A stretch of DNA of 64,000 nt from Epiperipatus broadwayi (GCA_028023455.1 JAQFVV010006200.1:4124860-4188859); one strand, 5' to 3'. Shown: positions 23,849-37,100, numbered from the stretch's first letter. Program-made: numbers and translations. The notes: generated by a model not told the origin, from the letters alone.

Positions 23849-23978
23849 AAAGTTATCTTAACTATTTTAAAATTAAATAAAAACAAATATCGATTATAAA
23901 ACTATATTGTAAACAAACTTTATTTTATATTTACGATTTTACCTTCAACATTAATGCTAAAAACTGGGAAATAATATG

Positions 23979-24286
23979 ATATAAAAAATATTTTATAAGA
24001 AATACTTTTATTTATTTACTTTGGACTAAATACACAAAACTTAATTATTTCTTCAATCACAACTGAAAATTTTATATTTAATTTGAAATAAAAGTATTGG
24101 GAGGGGGGTCCAAAATTAATTAAATCAATTCCTAATTTAATTAATTTCTGGACTGCCCCATCCCCTGCTTTTATTTCAAGTTAAATATAAAAAACCCAAT
24201 AGTAGTTGAAGAAACAATTTTTGTGGTTTTAACCCAAAGTAAATAAATAAAACTTTCTACAGTATTAGAAAATATTTTTTATATCT
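23979..24286. repeat. Imperfect palindrome, ~150-bp arms (MITE-like)
   Basis: Left arm from GATATAAAAAATATTTT mirrors the right arm ending AAATATTTTTTATATC; the arms share TTTTATTTATTTACTTTGG, TTTCTTCAA and TTTGAAATAAAAG (right arm CTTTTATTTCAAG). The centre near 24130 is itself palindromic (AATTAATTAAAT). Arms match at roughly three positions in four, so an old fold-back or MITE-like element. It carries no frame. Confidence 0.75.
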
Positions 24287-24289
24287 GTT

Positions 24290-25284
24290 ATTTTATATGT
24301 TATCTTTATGAAGTATAATATTTTATCTTTAATATCATTAAACTATTATTATTGTGAAAATTGTACCTTCAACAAATGCACAAATAGTCAATATAGCATA
24401 TATGGTAAAGCAAAATATTAAAGAAAAATTTATGTTGGCTAACTTGTACATCATCATTATTATTATCATCATCGTCATCATCATTGTTATTGTTATATTA
24501 TTATTATTATTATTATTATTAATTTTTAACAATAATACACTTTATTTATTCTTTTAGTTACATAGTATTACAATGCCAATCAATTGTAGCGAGATACATG
24601 TTTAATCCTATTACTCATATTCTCTGACAGTTCAATTTTGAGTGTTTTCATACTCATTTTATCAACAGTACATATCTATATAGGTATTTGTAAATGATTC
24701 TATCTGCTTTGAAAGTCATTGTCAATTCAACATATTATTATCAAATAGGAGCTCAATCTTGATAAATCTTTCTTTTATTCTTAGCAAATAGGAGATTCGT
24801 TTTATTCATGGTTCTTTAATTTTTAGATCTTGTGATATATCAGGGAAAAGTCATTATAAGGATATACAAATGTTCTTGTCATGCGATCGGATTTGATTTA
24901 TCCAATGTCTAACTTTGAAATTTTTATTGACTGAATTAAGTCTTCTCACATTTATCACAATTTTAAATCTCATTAATAATTTTGTTTGAGTTTAAGCACT
25001 CATGTCTTGCTTCTTGTCTCCCTCCATTTCCATGGCATTCTGAAACACTAGTCCATTCTCTTCATCCACTGCTACAGCCCAACCATATATCACCAAGTCA
25101 CCATAAAAGTTCCCTTGTTCAATTCTCACCTTTTAAAATCTACTATCTTTTTTTGCTGGACAGTCTGGTTTGCGTTTATGTTCTGTGTGTGTTTCTATTT
25201 GGGTAGGCAGATCTGAAGTGATAGCTTCCATCACTTCAGTCGATGTTTTGTTCATAATTATTGTTCATAGTAAAACTTTGGTTT
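24290..25284. other. Microsatellite and unassigned sequence between LINE ORFs
   Basis: ATC/ATT trinucleotide tract at about 24450-24525. The rest is AT-rich to T/C-rich and may be linker or 3' part of the LINE ORF1 to the right. No domain seen. Confidence 0.45.
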
Positions 25285-27090
25285 CTATTCTCCATCTTGT
25301 ATATCAATCATGTCTTCAATTTCAGTCTCAAGTGCCACTATTTTTGTACAATCATGATTTGCTCTCTCTAACTGATTTTGTTGATCAATTTTTAGCTGTT
25401 TTGCCTTTGCTCCAAATTTTTTATCCTCTCTTTTATTGATTAATTTCTCTTGCTCATACAGCTGAGTTGGCACTGCCTGGTCTGCAATTGTTAGCTTACT
25501 CCAGTTATTATTTTTTTGTATGTCATCTAGTTTATTATTTTTGGCTTTTATGCCATCTAGTTCTCAGTCACCCTCTATGTTATTGATATGTTTTAGGTTT
25601 TTATCTATCCTTGCTTTATTTTTCCTCCTTTCAATTATATCTTTTTTATCTGGTTGGTCTCTTTTTCTGCATTTTGTATTATTTTTTGCATATCTATTTC
25701 TGGACTTTGGTGTTCCAGTCTTGGATTCCAGTCAATGATTGTTATCTTGATTTTTTTTTCTAACTGATTTTGTTGATCAAGTTTTATCTGTTTTGGTCTT
25801 GCTTCAATTTTTTTACCTTCTTTTTCATTGACTAATTTCTCTTTCTCAAACAGCTGGGATAGTACTGAGTGATCTGCAACTTTGAGTGTACTTTGCTTTC
25901 TGTTTCTTTGTATATCATCTAGTTCTTTATTATTTGTTTGCAAGTCATCTATTTCTTGGCTACCCTCTTGATGTTTGGTGTGTTTTCTCTTCCTATCCAC
26001 TTTTGATTGACTCCCAGTTCCTTCCATCATATATTTTTTATCTGGAAGTTCTATTTATGCCCATTTTTTTATTTTTTTTGCATGCCATCTATTTCTCAGC
26101 CAGTCTCTGGGTATTTAGCATTTTCCATTTACTTGTCTAGGCTTGCTCGACCTTCCATTTGCTCTGTTGTATATTCTTTAATTAATATTTCCTGTGTTTT
26201 TGCTCCTGACTGCTCATTGCTGTTGTGCTTTCTTCTGCAGTCTATTGCCAGGTGTTCTCTACTGCCACACACAAAACATTGCAGTCTAAGTCCTTTAATT
26301 TATATGGTCAGTATTGCTTTCTGATCCATTATTATACTCGGAATGTCTTCAGGTCTTATTCCCTCACTGATCTTGATCTTAAAATAAAAACTGTTTGAAA
26401 AAAACAGTGCAGGTGTGTCTGAGCAATATATTGGCTTCATATATATTGGTTGTCCAAACAGTCTCATTAGTTTTGTGAAATCATGGATATTATACCCAAA
26501 GTAAGTATTTTTAATAATACCAGTGTGATAATTTTGCACTTCTTTATCTACAACCACAAGAGCATGATTTTCCAAAGTTTTAATTTTCTCTTGAAAATCT
26601 GTGCATTGCTTGTTACTAAAGAATTCTACTACCAAATACCTTGAATTGATATGTTCTCCTATGGTTGATACTGAGCTTCACATTCTGTTCCTCGATAACT
26701 CTTTGTATAACCTTTCCCTAGGAAATTTGTAGAGAGACAGATTTCTATCTGTTGCTGCCAGTATGACTGACTTATTTGAGGAAAATCTCTTAAATGAAGT
26801 AAACAAAGTTTTTCAGTATGGTCTCTTTAAATCTGTGATTTATCTCTTCACTTCCTCTTTTGTCCAAACATTCTGCAAAGACTCATTGGCATCATATTCA
26901 TCTATATTCATATCATTCATTTTATTCAGGTTATCCTGATTGGTCCTTCTAAATCTTGGAGGTTGTTTTATATTTTGTGAATTTAATTTTGCTTATTCGC
27001 ATATGTTGTCTGTGTTCTAATATTGTTATATGTTCGTGATGTTTGATCCGTGTCAAACTTTGCCTTGCAATCTGATGTAGACGCCATTTT
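25285..27090 (-). pseudogene. LINE ORF1 (CCHC knuckle, repeated coiled-coil tail), decayed
   Basis: Minus-strand ORF1. It probably began near 27088 with MASTSDC, soon broken. The best piece (26300-26635) holds GQPIYMKPIY and a RPEDIPSII stretch, matching the ORF1 at 1996-2205. It continues into LQCFVCGSREHLAIDC, a perfect C-x2-C-x4-H-x4-C knuckle at about 26232-26290. The C-terminal region is charged and repeated: the block EKEKLVNEKEGKKIEA..LDQQNQLE (25635-26030) recurs with changes at 25285-25473, a period of about 392 bp. Expected role is binding the LINE RNA. It belongs with the ORF2 at 20756-23700, separated by a SINE and a palindrome. Confidence 0.72.
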
Positions 27091-28579
27091 GATAATATCT
27101 TGTATCAGTGTGGCGCTTAAGAAAAACTGAGAATAAACAATAAATCACCTATTTTTTTGACAAAAAGTCCATTTGCACTGATAGGTGTGACCATTAACCA
27201 ACTTCAGGTGCTGTTTTAAAACCAGTTTTTTCCAACTCTGTATTTTTTCTTTCACCTTTTGCTGGAAATATTTATTTAATGCATCTAACTAACAGCATAG
27301 CAGGACCACATTATTTATCATCATCACCATTATTATTATTATTTGTGTAATAAAAATAATAGAAGTTAATTGGAAGCCATTATCAAATTAAGCTTTTTTT
27401 CTAATATTAGTTACTAAATAATAATTATAGTTATGTTAAACAAATTATTTAGTAGTAATATGTTAGTAAGTAGATTTGAGATATATTAATAGTAGCTGAG
27501 TCATGTCATAATGTGCATTATTTGGAATTAAGTTATAATTTTTTTCCAAAACAATCAATTCTATCTGGAAACATTGGTATTTACCTTATTGTGTCAGTGC
27601 TTTGTACTGATATATTTGATTTTTGTTACTAAATGATGATTTATTAAAATTATGGATAGTCACTTTTCTTATTATTTTTTATATATAAATATAACATTAT
27701 TTGATGAACTTGATAGTTTGACTGACAAAAGTCACAGTTCTTTTCATCATCATCATTTATTAATATTTTCTTCTTTTTTCAAATTATATTTGTATTTTTA
27801 AAACAATCCTTCTAATAATATGTAATCATGATAACTCTGGAATAAACTATATAACATTTAATATTCCAATATAAAAATAAATAAATAATAGGTATAGATG
27901 GCTTACTGCATGTAAGTTATCTTGAATTTTTTAATTTTATTTTACATTTTATATTGAATATTATAGAGTTTATTCCAAAGCTCAGTACCTAAAGGTTCAC
28001 TAAGTTATTACAAATAAACAATGATGTGAAAATAAAATTTATATGTATGTGATTGGAAACAGACACAGTTTAAGATTTTATAGATACTCTGAAATTCCAA
28101 TAATATTTTATCCTTGAACTATAAAAATTGGGGAATTATATGTTTATTCAAATATTTTCATAGGTAAAAAATGTTTGCATTAATTTTTGGAAGAGATTCT
28201 CCATGTACATCATGTGTTTGAATACTAGTATGATTAGTTGCATCATCCGAATTTAAATTTTTTTGATAAAGATGTTGGTCTTCTACATTTATCTATTGTG
28301 TATTTGACATCAAGCAGAAACTTTCTTACCTAAGTTTCAGCATTATTGAAAGCATATTGTCTGCACAATTTACATTTCTTAAAATATTAGGAATATTTAT
28401 TATGTTTTGTTTTCAAAATCATAAAAATATTTTATTTTTTTGGAATACATTTAATTTATTTATGATTTTCATTTATGCTATTGGTTAACATGAATGCTGA
28501 CATTGAATCAAATACTCATTACTGCTGGAATTACCAATAATAAAATAAAGTTAACAATTCATCTTGTGCAGTATAATAC
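27091..28579. other. AT-rich stretch without recognised feature
   Basis: Likely starts with the 5' untranslated region of the LINE. Beyond that, AT-rich DNA with ATT-rich microsatellite-like patches (about 27330). No supported frame or RNA gene. Confidence 0.45.
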
Positions 28580-28592
28580 AATAATAGTATGT

Positions 28593-28942
28593 TAAAACAG
28601 ACAAAACTCTCCATACAGTAGTGCCACTCAGTGCAAGCCAGAGTAATCAATGGATGCCAGAAGGCTTGTGCATAAAATCCCTATCTAGTGCCTACTTACT
28701 CAATATCCCCAGACTAGTTTCTAGCTTGTGGCTTTTGTCAGTGAGAAGCCTTGGATCTGAGAGAACTGCATCTAGATCTTAGGATCTAATGCAACCCTTC
28801 AGCAGCCACCTTTTATCTCTATGTAACACATTGATTGCTCTGGCTTAAACTGAGTGGCATTACAGTATGGAAAGTTTTTCCTGCTTTAATAACAGTTATG
28901 AGCAAGCATAAGAAATAGTGATCATGTGATGTTTGGTGGTTT
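28593..28942 (-). mobile_element. Family H copy 1 (350 bp, hammerhead core mutated)
   Basis: Bounded by the perfect 13-bp target duplication AATAATAGTATGT (28580-28592 and 28943-28955). Read on the minus strand it ends in CACTGAGTGGCACTACTGTATGGAGAG; its 5' part carries the same segment inverted, so the two ends form a ~55-bp inverted repeat. In the middle (28700-28755) is a hammerhead-like layout, but the core reads CTGACAA: the essential G8 is A, so this copy should not cleave. No frame and no poly(A). Confidence 0.8.
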
Positions 28943-28955
28943 AATAATAGTATGT

Positions 28956-29920
28956 CAGACTTTGGAATGTAAGGTCCTCAGTGCTGACACTTCCATTGCT
29001 TGAGCCTCTTATGAACTCTCAAACAATAAAACCATTTGATTGTTTATTTATTTATTTAAATTATCACTCCTAAGACTAGAACCATATAAAGCATTTATCA
29101 AGTAAAATGTCAACAGCTGACTACCTTAACATTAATTTTTTTTCCAGAGCATCTAAAGGCCAACTCTACAACAGGTATCAAGATCAATTGAGAATTGATT
29201 ACAAGGTAAAAAAGCAGTTAAATGGAGAAAACTTTAGAGAAAAACTCAAGCAGTACAGAATTCATAAATCTAAAAAGAATTAAGCTAGATCTATAGCCAA
29301 ATACTTCACCCACCATAAAACTCAAATAAAAGATTTTAATATCAATTAGCTTAAGAAGAAAAATGCACATAGAAACTGGAAAGTTATCTGGTAGTAAAAC
29401 TAGTAGAATCACTACCAATAACCAAATCAGAAGAGTTTGAAGACAGCTAACTATCTAAAAAAACTGCATGACAGATGAAAATGTAATAAGGATGAAAGAA
29501 TGTAATCAACTGCTTGATCTAGCTTATGAATTAGTTTACTTAATTGTCTACTGATTCACCACACATCAGATTTAGAGATTCACTAATTAGAATGAGATCC
29601 AGTGGATTGCAGTCCTGTTTAATCATGTGAAATAATATTCCCACTATGCAATTAGAATACAGAAAACTGTTATACCACTGGGCTTTGTACTTTGAGGAAA
29701 TATACTCCATTTTTAGCTGACAGCTGCCTATTTATTTATATTGGTACATATTTTGCATCTGATTCAGACATAGATATTAAATTTAAAAAAATATTTGTGG
29801 CATGCTATCTAATGCAAATGCAACTTAAGCAATTAACTTTGGACCTCCCAATTTATTTTAAATTTAATCTGGTAATGTGTATATTAAGTACTCACAACTG
29901 TTACTAATGTACTATTATTA
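28956..29920. other. Stretch between two family H copies
   Basis: AT-rich, with no supported coding or RNA feature. The frames at 29218-29418 and 29692-29907 have no recognisable domain. Confidence 0.4.
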
Positions 29921-29934
29921 TATATTATATTTTT

Positions 29935-30152
29935 TAAACCAGCAAGCATCACATGATCACATCTAAGATCTAGATGCAGTGCTCTCAGATCCAAAGCTCC
30001 TCACTGACGAAGGCCACAAGTCAGAAACTAGTCTGGAAATATTGGATGAGTAGGCATTAGATAGGGATTTTATGCACAAGCCTTCTGGCATCCATTGATT
30101 ACTCTGTTTAGCACAGGTGGCACTACTATATGGAGTTTTGCTTTGCTTTGTT
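29935..30152 (+). mobile_element. Family H copy 2 (218 bp) with hammerhead-like core
   Basis: Flanked by a perfect 14-bp duplication TATATTATATTTTT (29921-29934 and 30153-30166). It starts AAACCAGCAAGCATCACATGATCAC, as family copies with the long head do, and is deleted after that. It ends CACTACTATATGGAGTTTTGC. The hammerhead-like segment is 29990-30046. Confidence 0.82.
29990..30046 (+). ncRNA. Hammerhead-ribozyme-like motif (family H copy 2)
   Basis: CTGACGA (30004-30010; CUGANGA with N7 = C is allowed), stem II GGC/GTC around CACAA, GAAAC (30024-30028), a minimal stem III AC/GT, and GTC (30031-30033) at the expected cleavage site. Stem I is weak near the core (two A-C mismatches) but the outer helix TCCA/TGGA is kept. 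The pair next to the core (10.1-11.1) is A-A, not G-C. Confidence 0.45.
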
Positions 30153-30166
30153 TATATTATATTTTT

Positions 30167-32279
30167 GTTTTAAGGTACTTATAATTTTAGCTTATTCATA
30201 CATGAATGTGTAATATTTGTTTATTACTCACCTAATCTCGTTAATGGTTATAGGCACAACATAAAAAATATCAATATGTTTGATCTACAACCTTTATAAA
30301 ATCTAAAATAATCAGTTAAAGGTGGTTCAATTTTTTGGTTTAAAGATGGATTAGACAAATGTTATTCTTAGATAGCATAATTTCAGTTTGCAGTGACAGT
30401 TTTTTTAATTGGTAATTTGCCTAATTATATCACAACAGAAATTTATCTTAAAAAAATACAGAAAAAAATATCATTAAATTATATAAAAACAGCTTTAAAT
30501 AGCTTGTAATAAGAAAAGACTTCGACAGTATTTCTCCAAAAATAATGAAAAATGAGACATTCTCCATCCTGGTCGACTACTGATGGTGAAAATTGGTATA
30601 TTATCTTTCCCATTTCACTCTTTATCTAAGATTAGTTATCCATTTACAGATCAATAATTAAATGGCGATCTAGTTCGGCTAGAGGAAACTACTAAATAAT
30701 TTTAAACCTATTTGAAGATCTTCAGCTATATATATATTTTACAAGTTTTATCCAGATTCAGGGATTGATAATTTAATTCCACATTAATATGTACATGCGT
30801 CTTGATAAAAATTAGCCTTCAGTATTGCTTCTATGATATAATTTATTATTATATTTTAATATTTAGATAGCTACAATAATAATAAAAATAAAGTACGCGC
30901 TTATTTTGGTTTGGCTTTTTTTTTTAGTCTTTCGAGTATAAAATATAGAAATTCAATTAATTTAAACCAAAGATTATTAAATTGTTACCAGAGTGATAGA
31001 AATGTTTTGTTTAGTGGGTGGTTTAATATTATAATTAAAGTATTATCTTTAGTTCAATAAACTAATTACCGTCTCTGTTATATAAATAGGATATTTATTG
31101 TTAAAACTTTATTTGCAATTTATAAAATACAAGTTTGAACAAATATAGATGTATATGAGTGTATACGTTTTTCATTGAGAAAATCACGTCATGTCGATTT
31201 CTGGTATTCATATCAATTGTAATCTATCAGTTTTTAAAATTTTAGTACTATCATATAATAAAAGTAATCGAATGGTTTATTACTCGAAGATTCGTAATAT
31301 GATCAAACACTAGAAGTGACCGATTGGGAGAATGAATCTTAGGTTTATTTCACCATCCACCACTCTATAACTGTACTAAACCACGTAACGGTTCTAGCTT
31401 GTGGATCTGATGCTTGAACCTCATATGAAATCCTAATCAATAAAGTCACAAGCCTGTTTTATTATTATTATCACGCAGAGCTCAAATAAATGCGCATGCG
31501 TATTTGAAAGAATCTTCTATTAATGGACATTATAATCAAGTAACTAAGTAAAATCTTAGTTATTTTCCGCTTTTCTACATGGCTTGGGTTTTAAGAACAT
31601 ACATGTGTGCATAAATGTATACATTTAAAAAAAAGTTAGATCTATAAACTATCATCATCAATGGTGTTATTACCGCTTAATTGTAGAATTCTATTGCCTA
31701 GCTGCAAGAAAAATGTATGCATGTAATATTAAATAAGTAATTGCATACCACACTATACATATGTACATAGATGAAACAGCCTCAAATAACTCAATGCAAA
31801 ACAAAAGATCTCTCCAGCACTCATCTAAAAAAATAGTAGTAATCAACTAAAACAAAATAGTCTGTTTTATTCTTTAGCTTGGAATATATAAATATAATAT
31901 TTCTTTATAGATAATTGAATGGCTAACTGAGTTATCTATGGGTCAGTTATCCCCCCCCCCCAACCCCATCTCAGCTATCTAAAACAATTTCCAAGTGACA
32001 TTTGGGTCATAACCATAGTAGGTATACATGCTAATCATTATACTAAACTAAGTTTTTTAATTTTATTATTATATGTATCTATATATGATTTACAACATCA
32101 TTCTATTTTATTATCATTATTATTGGGTTAGATAGGTAATAGCATTCCAGAAATCTATGTAGTGTGCATTTGCATGTGAAACCAATGTTTCCACATGGAA
32201 ACCAGATTTTATTTTGATGATCTGGTTAAAGAGAAAAAATTGTGATAATAAATACTAAATTATTAACATAAATTCCAGC
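30167..32279. other. AT-rich stretch, no recognised feature
   Basis: No supported frame, RNA or mobile element. A C10 run occurs near 31953. The segment 31300-31450 is less AT-rich but matches nothing I know. Confidence 0.4.
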
Positions 32280-32293
32280 AGATATTATGGATG

Positions 32294-32376
32294 CAAAACT
32301 CTTCATACAGTAATGCCATCTTGTGCCAACAAGAGCAATCATAACAATTATGTGCTAGTATGAGATAGTGATCATG
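32294..32376. mobile_element. Family H copy 3 (83 bp, internally deleted)
   Basis: Perfect 14-bp duplication AGATATTATGGATG (32280-32293 and 32377-32390). Contains one end (CAAAACTCTTCATACAGTAATGCC) joined directly to the other (AGATAGTGATCATGA). No ribozyme core. Confidence 0.78.
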
Positions 32377-32714
32377 AGATATTATGGATGACAATAAAGT
32401 CAGGACTATAGAGGTGAAGATCTTAGGTTCTCAAAATAAAAATGACTACATAGTATTGAAAACTATGAAATATTTCAAATGTCAAATATACTCTTTAACT
32501 AGTGATCTTTTCTTCACTGAGGAACACAATAAAATTATTTGAATTTAACAATGATATTATATCAAAATCAAAAATAGAGATCCTCTATATTTTAATTGTT
32601 CAGCACAATGTTTATGTAATTATACTTCAAGAAATTGTAATCTGTCTAATAATGATTATTTTTTAAACATTCCTGTATTTATTTTGATTATTGGTAGAAC
32701 ATATTTTAAACATA

Positions 32715-34162
32715 CCATGTTTCCTTGAAAATAAGATCTAACCAAAAAATAAGCTCTAGCATAATTTCTGAATATGCTTATAATATAAGTCTTACTCTAA
32801 ATATAAGCCCTAGTTAAAATTGGCATTCAATAGATGTTTTTTGTTTGCCCCTTAAAACCCATGATGGAAGTATTGAATTATAAATAATGAATTTATAAAC
32901 AAACAATATTATTAATATTAATGCTTTAAAGTTGTAATTAATAATTCATTACATAAGTAATATATATATTCAGGCTCTTGTCTTTTAAAGTCATTAATCT
33001 TGTGTTAAGATTTGTAGAGGTCCCTACTGTCACATCTAGGCACATAGTTTAAGGTTATAGCTTTAATATATATTAATGCTTTAAATAAATGGTAATATAA
33101 ATTATATAGTTCTTTTGTATTTTCCCATTGAGTATTTTCAACAAACATAATTCTAACATGAAAATCTCTCCATACAGTAGTGCCACTCAGTACCAACTAG
33201 AGTAATCAATGGATGTCAGAACTGAGTGACACTACTGTATGAAGAGTTTTGCCTGTTTTAATAACAGTAATGTGCTAGAATAAGAAATAGTGATCATGTG
33301 ATGTTTAGTGGTTTAAAACATAATTATACCTACATAAAGAAACAATTTATTTACCAGAAGCCAGTATAACAGACAATTTATAATTTCATTTATATATTTT
33401 TAGGTATTTATTTTATTTAATACTTAGAGTGCTTGATTTAGTTTTAGAGTTTCAGCATGGTAGCAAATAAAAGAAAAATTAGTTTGATTTCTTAAACAAT
33501 TTTTTTCCCTGAAAGACTTTATAAAAATAATGGAAGTGATTTTAATAATCAAGGTTTAGCTTAAGTTAAATCATCAATCTTTCCCCTAAAGAAAAGTTTT
33601 TAAAAAGAATATCTGAGCAGGGCTATTACAAGTAATTTGGGAAATGTTTACAATTTGTGTACTTGATAATAGATGGACATGGTTGTGTCATATACACATC
33701 ATCCTAATTCAATAAATTATATGTTGTAATGGATATACTTATTGTGAGATGTAAAAAACAGAAACATTTTCTGAATTGCTTGCATTTTTTTTATTGCTTT
33801 TATGTGGACAGACTATTCTTAGTTGTAATAATTTTTGTTACCATTCTTGTCTTGCAAGTTTTTAATTAACACTTGATTTAATGGTAAATTTAAATGAAAT
33901 AATATTCTGATCACCAGGTAAAATGAGTGCAAAAAGAAAAAACTATTCTGTAAAGTACAAAAAAGGAATTGTGGGGGCTCTTTGAGTAAGAATCTTACAG
34001 CTTTCTATAAAAAGAAGTACTTGAATAAATGTATATTTTTATACTTGAATAAAGGTATATTTTGTACATGAAAAAATGAGACATCTCTTAAAAATAAGTC
34101 CTAAAGTATCTTTTGGAGCAAAAATTAATAAAAGATTTGGTCTCATTTTTAGGTAAACATGG
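32715..34162 (+). mobile_element. pogo/Tigger-type DNA transposon remnant
   Basis: Terminal inverted repeats: left CCATGTTTCCTTGAAAATAAG, right complementary to CTCATTTTTAGGTAAACATGG, each flanked by TA (32713-32714, 34163-34164), the target duplication of this superfamily. Subterminal ATAAGxxCTA motifs and CTTTTGGAGCAAAAATTAATA near the right end match the well-known elements of the form GAAAATAAG...GGAGCAAAAATTAAT. Near 33920-33990 is a short relic MSAKRKNYSVKYKKGIVG, like the start of a helix-turn-helix transposase; the rest is gone. Family H copy 4 is inserted within it. Confidence 0.72.
33153..33315. mobile_element. Family H copy 4 (163 bp, palindromic, core deleted)
   Basis: 10-bp duplication AAACATAATT (33143-33152 and 33316-33325). 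Its ends CTCCATACAGTAGTGCCACTCAGT and ACTGAGTGACACTACTGTAT face each other, leaving a near-palindrome; the ribozyme segment is lost. The outer part AATAGTGATCATGTGATGTTTAGTGG is the family's long head. It lies inside the pogo-type element, so it is younger. Confidence 0.8.
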
Positions 34163-34164
34163 TA

Positions 34165-37100
34165 GTATGGTTACTTTTGTTTCAACCCATCTTGTAAAGC
34201 AAACACAGCTGCTATTGAAGATTGTTCAAATGATATTGAAGTCACCATTTGAAAAGATAATTTTTATATATGCTATATTTACAAATTCCTCAATACAAAT
34301 TAGTTTTTATCCTCCTCTTCGAGTTATTTCTACACCACCAGCATTTATAGATTTCAATGGGCATAGTAGTCATTGGGTATAAGTAAATGAGAATTAAGCA
34401 GGTTGTCCAATTTTTAGAAGGAATGAATTTAAACAACACCAAGCAAGAAGAATCATTCCATTAAAACAGATAGGAAACAGAAACAATTCCTAATTTATGT
34501 TTTGTTAAAAAAAAGTGGTTCACTATTACTTACTGAGCTATTAATACTAGATCATCTTCCCCATAGTCAACATAAACCAAGTCTAAACACTCTTAGAAAA
34601 TATATTATTATAACTAAAAGTTATCCTATTTCAAAATGATATTTGAAGAAAGCTAACTGAAGTGAATATTTGGATATTAGTGTATATCTTGAATAGAATA
34701 TGAATAGAATCTCTCTAATTTCTTTTTGCTATGATAGGTTTAATAAATTTATAATAACTGCTGCCAGAGAATCCATTTCTTTATGGATATCAAAAAGCAA
34801 TTCATTTCAGGTTGAAACAAAACCAAAAGTGTTTTTTTATAGCCAAATTCTATTTATAAAAGATATGAAATTGCTGACAAATTTTTTAAATAACTGGATA
34901 GTATCAAAAAGGCAAAGTGAAGAGATTATGAAGAAACAAAACTTTTTTTTTTATAATGATAAGCTTTATTTGTCTTAAAGGGTTACAAGAGTTTACATAG
35001 CATTGATTGCTGAGTTTACACGGGCAATCCATAGTTGTAGGTTTATATATATAAAAGTTGATTTATTATTTTACACCAGAGTACAGGAATTTTTACATAC
35101 TGTGGATTAGTTACATGGTTTTACATAGCCTGGGTTGCTTTGGTTACATGAGCAATCTGTAGTTGTAGATTTATTTATGTAAAAGTTTTTTTTTTGTTTT
35201 AATCAAATTTTGTTTATTTTAAATTCAAAGTAACAATATATTTCTTTACTATAGGAAAAGTCACATTTCTTATTTAACAATAGGTACTTTCTATTTGTTT
35301 TTTATTATTATTATTAAAATAATAATACAAATCATTTCCATGATAGGAGATATGTATTCAGGTGTGAAAGGGATTCGCCTTAGGGAGACAAATCAATTAG
35401 CTTCCATGTGGCATCGTAGATGTAGGAGGGGACAAAATTCTGGTTCCTTTACCGAATTTTTTCCATTTTGTTAATGTATAAATCAAGAGGGCATTACAAG
35501 ATCTAATCATAGGGTTTTATTAATTTTACAAATGCTTGGTGAATATAAAAGTATGTCTAAAAGAATTATTACTTTGCTAATAAAGTAATCTTATATATTA
35601 GCCTTTTAATCCCAAAGATTAGTAGAATGAGAATTTTGTATCATTCAAACAGAAGTAGAACTTCTCTTTCACAATGTTCCTCAAATATCAAACTGATAAA
35701 ACTTGTAATGTTGGTAAATTTGAATCTACCCTTGATTATCTTAAATAAGAAAAGATCCCAAAAACAGATAGCATGCTTTCAGAGATTCTAAAAAATTTAG
35801 AATCTAAAACTAAAGCATGTGCAGAAAGTATTTCTAAACTTTGTCATAAAAGCAAAACTATAGCAGCTTTAATAACAAGTAAATCTCGCTTTGGTTCAAA
35901 ATTCTTTGCTCAATGTTATTATTATGTGTTCCCTACATGTTTTTGAAAGAATCATATTAACAAGAATTTTATCAATACAGTAATTAAAAGCCATTTACAT
36001 ACATAGCAGGATAGTTTTAGTCCAGAAAGACATAGTTATGATCAAGTTTTATCTTTAACAATTCACATTTTAAATTTTTTTCAAAAGATCTAACCTTAGC
36101 TTATTATTTAGTTTGAAAAATGGCCTTTTAAAAGATTTTAAAATTCTTAAATGTAGAAATTTATTTATCAAAATTCTTTCCAATGCATGGTAGATACTAA
36201 ATTTTATAGCACAGCTACCACAAAGTTTAATTCTTTCACTTATCTTACATATGAAATTTCTAAATGTTTATCCATAATGCTGTCACATGTCAAACTCATA
36301 ACCAATTAAAAAACACTATTACATTTGTCCATAATGCTCTCAAATTCACACTTAAAAAATTGGGAAAAAAAACCCCCTTTAAATTTGTTTTTATAAATAT
36401 TACAAGCATTTTATGCAAAGAAAGTATTTTCACTCTTTATATTTCATAATCTGTAATTTTCATTAAGAAGCATATTTTATATGAAAGAGTAATTCCACCA
36501 TTTGTAAACATATTTTTTTTTTTATGAGGCAGTTGTCTGTAATGCTGTCAAATTCATGTATCAAATGTAACAGGTATATTTAAAAAATTAAATTTAGCTT
36601 TATTAATACTTTGCCGCATACATCAAACAGACTGGATTGTTCCAAACATTTTCTTTTTCAGTTGTGAATTTTTCACATTTATTTATATAATATTAAAATC
36701 TTTTGTTTAGTTTACATTAATTTTTTTAAAAAATTATTAAGGCAACCAATTAAAAGAAAACATTTAAAAGACCTTGTACATCTGGTTTAAATATATTCAT
36801 CAATGATCTAGATATAAAATACAGAAAATTTATCTCCACAAACAATATTGCTTTGATTTTGCAAGAGATCTTTTTCTGAAATAGAAAAGTCTCTCAGTAA
36901 GAATAAGAAAATATTTTTTGTTAAAGTGTGACATTTTATTTCTAATTAAATGAAGATAGTATGTTCAGTTTTTATCTAAACAATAGGCAATCATTTTTTA
37001 ATCTGAACATAATCTTTTGCAATAATAGATTAAAACACAGTCTATACTACTTTATTTAACACAATCTTGAATTATAGTCTTAACTTACCCCCCCCCCCCA

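Noticed and set aside
24338-24557. Frames encoding runs of isoleucine or asparagine
   Set aside because: Trinucleotide microsatellite translation.
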